Positions 40,454 to 46,018 of a DNA stretch of 46,018 nucleotides are shown here, piece by piece; the stretch's first letter is position 1; every line of letters starts with the position of its first letter. The DNA is taken from the NCBI GenBank assembly GCA_016787345.1, contig JAEUUU010000026.1, positions 1 to 46,018 on the forward strand, given 5' to 3'. A model generated the notes under the pieces. The model saw only the letters and a program-made list of their open reading frames with translations, was not told the origin of the DNA and ran no database searches. A program made the translations under genes and the position numbers. This stretch comes from Saprospiraceae bacterium. Lineage in GTDB: Bacteria; Bacteroidota; Bacteroidia; Chitinophagales; Saprospiraceae.

Positions 40454-42412
40454 TTATTTGCCGCTTTTCTTTTTGGCCGGCGCCGCTTTCTTTTTCCCCT
40501 TCGGCACATTCACCCCTTCAAACACCTGCACCGCCAGCGGCGCCAGCGTGATGGCGACCGACTGCTCGTGGCCGTGATTGGCCTTTTTAATGGTTTTCAC
40601 CTCCCCGTTCGACACGCCGCTGCCCCCGAAGCGCGCCTCATCGCTGCTGAGCACTTCCCGCCAAACACCCGCATAGGGCACGCCCAGTTCGTAGTTTTCG
40701 AGGCTGCTGGGATAAAAATGTGCCACCACCAACAGCACGGGGTCTTCGGGCCGTCCCTTGCGCAGAAAAGTCACTACGCTGTTGTCGGTATCGTCGCCGC
40801 TGACCCAGGCGAAGCCCTCGGGCGAAAAACCGTGGTGCCAGAGCGCCGGACGGCTGGTGTAAAATTCGTTGAGGGCTTTGACCCACAGCCGGCAATTTTC
40901 ATGCACGTCGTATTGCAGCAGCTCCCACACCAGCCCGCGGTCGTGGCTCCATTCTGTCGTTTGTCCGAACTCGCCGCCCATAAACAGCAACTGGGTACCG
41001 GGGTGCATCCATTGAAAGCCGTACAAGGCGCGCAGGTTGGCGAACTTCTGCCATTCGTCGCCCGGCATTTTGTACAGCATGGAGGCCTTCATATGCACCA
41101 CCTCGTCGTGGCTCAACGGCAGCATAAAACGCTCCGACCAGGCGTAGACAAGTGAAAAAGTGATGTCGTTCTGGTGCCAGCGCCGAAAGACGGGCGGGCG
41201 CTTGAAGTAATTCAGCGCGTCGTGCATCCAGCCCATCATCCATTTCTGGCCGAAACCCAGTCCGCCCTCGAAAGTGGGTTTGCTCACACCGGGAAAAGCC
41301 GTGCTTTCTTCGGCGATGGTTTCGGCGCCGGGGTAGTGTTTGTACACCGCTTCGTTGAAATCGCGCAGGAACGATATGGCTTCCAGGTTTTCCCGACCGC
41401 CGTACACGTTGGGTATCCACTCCCCTTCCTTGCGCGAATAGTCGTGCATGAGCATGGAGGCCACGGCATCCACGCGGAAGCCGTCGGCGTGGTATTTTTC
41501 CAGCCAAAACAGCGCGTTGGAGATCAGGAAAGAGCGCACCTCGTTGCGGCCGTAATCGAACACGTAGCTGTTCCAGTCGGGATGGAATCCCCGGCGCATG
41601 TCGGCGTATTCGTAAATATGCGTGCCGTCGAAGAGGTACAAACCGTGTATATCGCCCGGAAAATGGGAGGGCACCCAATCGAGCAGCACCCCGATACCTG
41701 CCTGGTGAAAAGCATCGATAAGAAACATCAGGTCTTCCGGGTCGCCAAAGCGACTGGTGGGGGCGAAATAGCCGGTCACCTGGTATCCCCAGGAAGGGAA
41801 ATAGGGGTGTTCCATCACCGGCATGAGTTCGGCGTGGGTAAAGCCCATGTCTTTGACGTATTGCACGAGTTCAACGGCCAGTTCGCGGTAGTTGAGCGAG
41901 CGGTTGCCGTCTTTGGCCAGTTTTTTCCAGCTGCCCAGGTGCACCTCGTACACCGACCAGGGCTGGGGTTTGCCGGCTTTTTCGCGGCGCTGGTTGAGCC
42001 ATTGTTCGTCTTGCCAGGCATAGTCGAATTCCCAGACGATGGAAGCGGTGCCGGGCGGCGTTTCCCAGCGGCGGGCGTAGGGGTCGCCCTTGTCGAGTTT
42101 CAGGCCCGTACTGGATACGATGTGGTATTTGTATGCCGTTCCGTGGCCGATGTCGGGGATAAATCCTTCCCAAATCCCGCTTTGATCCCAGCGGGGCAGC
42201 AAGACGTGGCTTTTGGTATTCCAGTGGTTAAAATTACCGACGACAGCCACACTTTTGGCGTGGGGCGCCCACACGGTAAAACAGACGCCGCGCCGACCGT
42301 TGTGCTCCACAACGTGGCTCCCCATTTTTTCATACAAGCGGTAGTGTTTGCCGCTTTGCAGGAGAGAGACGTCAAAATCGGTGAGTTTGGAAAATGCCTG
42401 GACGTTCGACAT
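40454..42412 (-). CDS. glgB: 1,4-alpha-glucan branching enzyme GlgB
   Basis: A 652-residue GH13 enzyme that makes alpha-1,6 branches in glycogen. It starts with a CBM48 domain (VCFTVWAPHAKSVAVVGNFNHW). The catalytic residues are Asp315 (DGFRVDAV), Glu368 (AEES) and Asp436 (SHDEVVH). Their spacing (53 and 68) equals that of E. coli GlgB (405, 458, 526). The C-terminus has a lysine- and alanine-rich tail (KGKKKAAPAKKKSGK) not usual for the family. It is convergent with the TMTC-like gene (15 bp between stops) and no other glg gene is visible. Confidence 0.96.
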   Translation of the reverse strand: MSNVQAFSKLTDFDVSLLQSGKHYRLYEKMGSHVVEHNGRRGVCFTVWAPHAKSVAVVGNFNHWNTKSHVLLPRWDQSGIWEGFIPDIGHGTAYKYHIVSSTGLKLDKGDPYARRWETPPGTASIVWEFDYAWQDEQWLNQRREKAGKPQPWSVYEVHLGSWKKLAKDGNRSLNYRELAVELVQYVKDMGFTHAELMPVMEHPYFPSWGYQVTGYFAPTSRFGDPEDLMFLIDAFHQAGIGVLLDWVPSHFPGDIHGLYLFDGTHIYEYADMRRGFHPDWNSYVFDYGRNEVRSFLISNALFWLEKYHADGFRVDAVASMLMHDYSRKEGEWIPNVYGGRENLEAISFLRDFNEAVYKHYPGAETIAEESTAFPGVSKPTFEGGLGFGQKWMMGWMHDALNYFKRPPVFRRWHQNDITFSLVYAWSERFMLPLSHDEVVHMKASMLYKMPGDEWQKFANLRALYGFQWMHPGTQLLFMGGEFGQTTEWSHDRGLVWELLQYDVHENCRLWVKALNEFYTSRPALWHHGFSPEGFAWVSGDDTDNSVVTFLRKGRPEDPVLLVVAHFYPSSLENYELGVPYAGVWREVLSSDEARFGGSGVSNGEVKTIKKANHGHEQSVAITLAPLAVQVFEGVNVPKGKKKAAPAKKKSGK

Positions 42413-42490
42413 GGGTAGACAGCGGCCTTTTCAAACTGGCCGAAGGCAAGTTTAGGGAGCCTTGCGGTGAACCCCTAATTTTTTTCCATC

Positions 42491-43222
42491 TTATTTCCGC
42501 TGCACCAGATTCGTCCGCACGTACCGATTGATAAAATCCTCCCGGTAAGTATCGCCCAGGGGTATTTCTTCGGGGATGTCGGCCCGGAGCTGGATGCTGT
42601 CCTGGTCGATCGACTGGATGAACTGGATGTTGACGATATGCGATTTGCTCACCCGGGCAAAGATGGACGAAGGCAATTGCTCGTGTATCGTCTTGATATT
42701 CATCGCCGTAATGATCTTTTCCTTGCCGGAATACAGCACCACGTAGTCTTTCATGCCTTTGATGAAAGCGATGTCTTTGAAAAAAACCTTGATGTATTTG
42801 CGGTCGGATTTGATGTAAATATAGTCGTGCGCGATTTCGACCGAACTGCTCTGACCGGCCAACTGGAGCAAATCGTGCAATTCCTTGGCTTTGTTCACGG
42901 CTTTGATAAAGCGGTCGAGCCGGATGGGTTTGACGAGGTAATCGACGGCGTCCAGTTCGTAGCTTTCCAGGGCATATTGCGGATAAGCGGTGGTCAGGAT
43001 GACCAGCGGGCGTTTTTTGATGCTGCGCAGGAATTCGAGGCCGTTGACGCCGGGCATCTCGATGTCCAAAAACATGAGATCGACCTCGTTGGCGCTCAGG
43101 AAGTTGTTGGCTTCGAGTGCGTTGTTGAACTCGCCGATCACTTCGAGAAAATGAACTTCACTGGCATTGAGCAGTATCCCTTCGCGGGCCAGCGGTTCGT
43201 CGTCAATAATGATGCATTTCAT
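42491..43222 (-). CDS. LytTR family response regulator
   Basis: A 243-residue regulator. The receiver domain has Asp7-Asp8, the phosphorylation site Asp53 (MFLDIEMP), Thr78 and Lys98 (VKPI). From about residue 130 a LytTR DNA-binding domain follows (YIYIKSDRKYIKVFFKDIAFIKGMKDYV...ARVSKSHIVNIQFI). It is translated 31 bp after the sensor kinase stop, so the pair is one operon. LytTR regulators of Bacteroidota often act on envelope or surface functions; the target here is unknown. Confidence 0.95.
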   Translation of the reverse strand: MKCIIIDDEPLAREGILLNASEVHFLEVIGEFNNALEANNFLSANEVDLMFLDIEMPGVNGLEFLRSIKKRPLVILTTAYPQYALESYELDAVDYLVKPIRLDRFIKAVNKAKELHDLLQLAGQSSSVEIAHDYIYIKSDRKYIKVFFKDIAFIKGMKDYVVLYSGKEKIITAMNIKTIHEQLPSSIFARVSKSHIVNIQFIQSIDQDSIQLRADIPEEIPLGDTYREDFINRYVRTNLVQRK

Positions 43223-43253
43223 AGTCGGATTGTTTTGATTGTGGGGTGATGGA

Positions 43254-44294
43254 TTAACTCGGTTGCAAATGCAGTCTGACCTTGTAACTGCGATCCTGAT
43301 CGTCGATATCCAGCCGGTGTTTACCCGGGTACAACAGGTTGAGGCGGCGGCAAATATTGGTCAGCCCGATTCCGCCCTGGCTGTTTTGGTGCACCGGATA
43401 TTCGGGTTTGCCGTTTTCAACTTCAAAAATGATGTCGCCGGGCTGAATATCGAACGACACGTGTATCTGGTTTTCATTATCGAGGTTGAGGCCGTGTTTC
43501 AGCGCATTTTCAACAAAAGGTAAAAAAAGAAAAGGGGCAACTTTGATGCCGGATGACGAACCTTTGACCTGAAAATCAACCAGCGACTTGTTTTTCCGCA
43601 TTTTATCGATGCTCAGGTAGTTCTGCAGATATTCGATCTCGTCGCTCAGATTGACGCTTTCCTGTGCGCAATCGTACAACTGATAGCGCAACAAATCGCT
43701 CAAATGCAAAATGCTCTCCGAAGCCTGGGCCGGGTTGGTCCGGGTGCGAACGTAAATACTGTTGAGGGCATTGAATAAAAAATGCGGGTTGATCTGGTTT
43801 TTGAGGTAATCCAGTTCGGTTTTCAGGCTGGTGGTTTCGAGTTCTTTCAAACGGGCCTGGTTGCGCAAAAAACGTTTGATGATGTTGAATCCCACGGCTG
43901 TCATCAGCAGGTTGAAGGTCAGAACGGCGCTGTCGACCACCTGCAGGATATTGGGCGACCAGGAGGCCCCGTTCGACAAGGCGTGTTTCAACATGATCGA
44001 ACCCAGCACGGCATTGGCCAACACCAGAAAAGCCGTACTCAGCGCATACTGCCAATACTGCCGGCGCAGGAAAAGGCGGGGAATGAGCACGTACAAATTG
44101 AAATAAACAAGGGCCGTATCCACCACCAGCACAGTGACGTATACGACAAGCAATTTCGCCGGCATTCGCGTGCCGGTAATGCCGCTCAGCGCCAGCAAAT
44201 GCGGCAAATACATGGTCAGCCAGAACAAAAGATGTTGTACCCAGCGATAGCGCCGGGTCAGGATCAGTTCCAGCAATCGATTGCTTAAATGCAT
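43254..44294 (-). CDS. LytS-type sensor histidine kinase
   Basis: A 346-residue membrane kinase of the His_kinase (PF06580) type. Four hydrophobic segments (residues of about 20-140) are followed by a coiled linker (NQARLKELETTSLKTELDYLKNQ) and the phosphoacceptor His171 in NPHFLFNALNS. The ATPase part has VENALKHG (N box) and GIGLTNICRRL (G box). No periplasmic sensor domain is seen, so it probably senses the membrane or a partner. The ATG at 44294 is preferred; the frame opens at 44381 but that start has no support. It forms an operon with the LytTR regulator. Confidence 0.93.
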   Translation of the reverse strand: MHLSNRLLELILTRRYRWVQHLLFWLTMYLPHLLALSGITGTRMPAKLLVVYVTVLVVDTALVYFNLYVLIPRLFLRRQYWQYALSTAFLVLANAVLGSIMLKHALSNGASWSPNILQVVDSAVLTFNLLMTAVGFNIIKRFLRNQARLKELETTSLKTELDYLKNQINPHFLFNALNSIYVRTRTNPAQASESILHLSDLLRYQLYDCAQESVNLSDEIEYLQNYLSIDKMRKNKSLVDFQVKGSSSGIKVAPFLFLPFVENALKHGLNLDNENQIHVSFDIQPGDIIFEVENGKPEYPVHQNSQGGIGLTNICRRLNLLYPGKHRLDIDDQDRSYKVRLHLQPS

Positions 44295-44467
44295 GTTTTT
44301 AACGGCGAAAGAACAGCGCCGGGTCTGGTAAAGATATTGAAAGGAGCCGACCGGAACACGATGTTCCGACCAATACGCCATACCGCGGGCGCAAATAACG
44401 GGCTGGCACGATTTTAGCCGGATTCAATACGTCGATTCTTTCTAATCTCCAATTTAATGCCAGGCCA

Positions 44468-45136
44468 ATGAATGTCCCTTCCTTCCTGCGGTTTATGCCG
44501 CAATTCCCGCTCCTGCACACGTTGCTGCCTGCCGAAAAAGCGCAGCTTGAAGCCGTGGCGCAATGGCGCTCCGTTCGCAAAAATTGTCTCGTTTACCATC
44601 CCGGCGACCCCGCCGACCATATTTATTTTCTGGTCAAAGGCGCCGTCAAAACCGGTATCGTGCTCCACGACGGCCGTACGATGATCCGCAACATCGCCCT
44701 GCCCGGCCAGCTGTTTGGCGAAAGCGGCCTGCTGGGCGAATCCGGCCGCCGGGATTTTGCCCGCACCCTCAATCAGTCTGCCGATTTTTTCGCCGTGCGC
44801 GTCACCGATTTCCAGCAACTGATGCGCCACAACTTCGAACTCACCAACGCTATCCTGAAACTCTTCGGCGACCGCCTGCGCCGCGCCGAACTGCAGCAAC
44901 AGGCTTTGATTAACAAAGACGTGCGGGCCCGCATCGTGGATTTTATCAAGGAAAACGCCGCCCAGCGCCATACCGAACGACTCAGCCTCAACGGACTCAC
45001 CCAGGCCGACATCGCCAATCTCGTGGGCGCCAGCCGCCAAACCGTTACGGCCGTGCTCAACGAACTGCGCAAAACCAATGTGATCGCTTTCAGCCGCCGC
45101 GACATCTCCATTCAGGACCGCGACAAACTCAACTGA
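44468..45136 (+). CDS. Crp/Fnr family transcriptional regulator
   Basis: A 222-residue regulator. The N-terminal cyclic-nucleotide-binding beta-roll (VYHPGDPADHIYFLVKGAVKTGI...LPGQLFGESGLL) is followed by a helix-turn-helix (LTQADIANLVGASRQTVTAVLNEL) of the Crp family. The GESGLL segment sits where Crp has its cAMP-contact motif, but the Arg-Ser pair is missing, so cAMP binding is unlikely. No [4Fe-4S] cysteine cluster is present as in Fnr. It is divergent from the LytS kinase; the 173-bp region between them may hold sites for either regulator. Confidence 0.93.
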   Translation: MNVPSFLRFMPQFPLLHTLLPAEKAQLEAVAQWRSVRKNCLVYHPGDPADHIYFLVKGAVKTGIVLHDGRTMIRNIALPGQLFGESGLLGESGRRDFARTLNQSADFFAVRVTDFQQLMRHNFELTNAILKLFGDRLRRAELQQQALINKDVRARIVDFIKENAAQRHTERLSLNGLTQADIANLVGASRQTVTAVLNELRKTNVIAFSRRDISIQDRDKLN

Positions 45137-45142
45137 TCGGTT

Positions 45143-46018
45143 TCACAACACCACCAGCGCCGCTTCATACCGCTTTCCGCCGCTTTCGAGCACCAGCAAG
45201 TACCGGCCAGCCGCCCAGCCGCTCACGTCGAGCCGCAGGGCGCCCTGCGTTACCGGCTGTTTCATCAAAAGCCTGCCGTCGCCGGCAGTTGCCGACAATA
45301 TGCCTGAACCGGGCAGAACAACCTGCACTGCGCCGTGCGCCGGATTGGGGTAAACATACATGCCGGATGCTTGCTCCGGGCTGGCGACAGCGCTCGTCTG
45401 ACTGATCTCCAACGAGGTCGTATTCGTGACAACCGGGGCGTTGTAATCAAAGAAAATATGGGCCGTATTGCGCAGCACGGTTCCGAGCGGCTGGTTGGGG
45501 CGCGGCTGCACGGCGTATTGTACGAAACCATGACTGCCGGGCTCATCCGCGCTGGCCGGCGGCAACTGGATGTTGTGGAAATAAAATTCCATCGCCCCTT
45601 CGTTCAGCAAGGTCCAGGAACACGGATGCGACGAACCCAAAAATTGAAAAGTGCCGGGATTAAATGCCGCGTCGAGCGTATCGGTAATGCGGATAAAACT
45701 GGCCGGGTAGTTGCCCAGGTTTTGAAAACGAATGGTGTACACCACCCGTTTGCCATCAGCAATTTCCGTGGGTGTGATATTGGCCGGCGGGTCCGATTGT
45801 TTGTCGTTGGGATCATAAGAACCCACGACCTGCCGGCACAACTGTCGGTTGTTGTCGCCGGGCGCCAGGTCGCCGGCCAGCGGCGCAATGGCAGCCTGCA
45901 GACAAATTTCCGTGCCGAAGAGTACACTTGCCGGCGTCCTGAGGCTTATGGTGATTGCGCCGTGCGCGTCGGGCGCCAGGTTGCCCAGGTTCCAGCTCAG
46001 GGCGCCCGCGCTTTGGCT
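45143..46018 (-). CDS. T9SS cargo protein, C-terminal part (5' end outside window)
   Basis: The frame is open from the window edge (46018) to its stop at 45143, giving 291 residues without a start; an internal TTG at 45841 is not the real start. The visible part has a repeat-like adhesin module (DPNDKQSDPPANITPTEIADGKRVVYTIRFQ... is cut here to DPNDK and YTIRFQNLGNYPASFIRITDT-type motifs), typical of DUF11-like or conserved-repeat domains in Bacteroidota surface proteins. The last 80 residues are a T9SS type A sorting domain (YVYPNPAHGAVQVVL ... GWAAGRYLLVLESGGKRYEAALVVL). It is probably a large secreted protein exposed on the cell surface. Confidence 0.85.
   Translation of the reverse strand, partial: SQSAGALSWNLGNLAPDAHGAITISLRTPASVLFGTEICLQAAIAPLAGDLAPGDNNRQLCRQVVGSYDPNDKQSDPPANITPTEIADGKRVVYTIRFQNLGNYPASFIRITDTLDAAFNPGTFQFLGSSHPCSWTLLNEGAMEFYFHNIQLPPASADEPGSHGFVQYAVQPRPNQPLGTVLRNTAHIFFDYNAPVVTNTTSLEISQTSAVASPEQASGMYVYPNPAHGAVQVVLPGSGILSATAGDGRLLMKQPVTQGALRLDVSGWAAGRYLLVLESGGKRYEAALVVL

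Noticed and set aside
42452-42486. Hairpin TTAGGG...CCCTAA followed by a T-tract on the plus strand between glgB and the LytTR gene
   Set aside because: Both neighbours are on the minus strand, so no plus-strand transcript would use it. The loop is also long.

Overview
The window looks like chromosomal DNA of a Bacteroidota bacterium, probably from the Saprospiria (Lewinella/Haliscomenobacter-like). This rests on family content and promoter style, not on a database search. Supporting signs are two secreted proteins with type IX secretion (T9SS) C-terminal sorting domains, a LytS/LytTR two-component pair, a BlaI-M56/TonB pair, a periplasmic S9B dipeptidyl peptidase, a PgQC-like M28 enzyme, and repeated matches to the Bacteroidota -7 promoter element TAnnTTTG. 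The sequence is GC-rich apart from one AT-richer island at about 2.95-4.6 kb. No rRNA, tRNA, CRISPR array, transposase or prophage gene was seen.

Layout. 0-3 kb: the 3' end of creD, a terminator, and a dipeptidyl peptidase IV. 2.9-4.6 kb: a split-HipA (hipB-hipS-hipT-like) operon behind three evenly spaced palindromic operators; its last gene runs 77 bp into the 3' end of a convergent HsdR_N-like nuclease gene. 5-9 kb: a cyclase/kynurenine-formamidase-like enzyme, a repeat cluster, an outer-membrane protein and a T9SS cargo protein. 9-14.3 kb: a helical protein of unknown function, a TetR-SDR operon, a nucleotidyltransferase and an M28/glutaminyl-cyclase-like enzyme. 14.3-21 kb: lipA plus a GNAT gene, a barrel protein, an Asp-box lipoprotein, then cvpA, a TrpG/PabA-type glutaminase, a YhhN gene and a convergent lgt. 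21-24.9 kb: a membrane glycosyltransferase, a nucleotidylyltransferase-GHMP kinase fusion, and a hydroxymethylbilane-synthase-like protein that appears to have lost its catalytic residues. 24.7-28 kb: a large heptamer cruciform, the BlaI/M56-TonB pair and an OmpA-family lipid-A-side or outer-membrane protein. 28-37 kb: ugd, a single-pass membrane protein, an Ig-like lipoprotein, a Dna2-like nuclease-helicase and a CarboxypepD_reg-like protein. 37-46 kb: trhO, a TMTC-like membrane protein with TPRs, glgB, a LytTR two-component system, a Crp/Fnr regulator, and the 3' part of a second T9SS cargo gene.

Most genes are housekeeping or envelope functions in short operons. The strongest accessory signals are the split-HipA operon with its 41-bp-phased operators, the HemC-like protein without catalytic residues, a GC-rich palindromic repeat carried in frame by two unrelated proteins (glycosyltransferase and nuclease-helicase), a 7-bp repeat family forming a stem of about 59 bp between convergent genes, and a BlaI-type operator lying exactly on the -7 box of its own gene.
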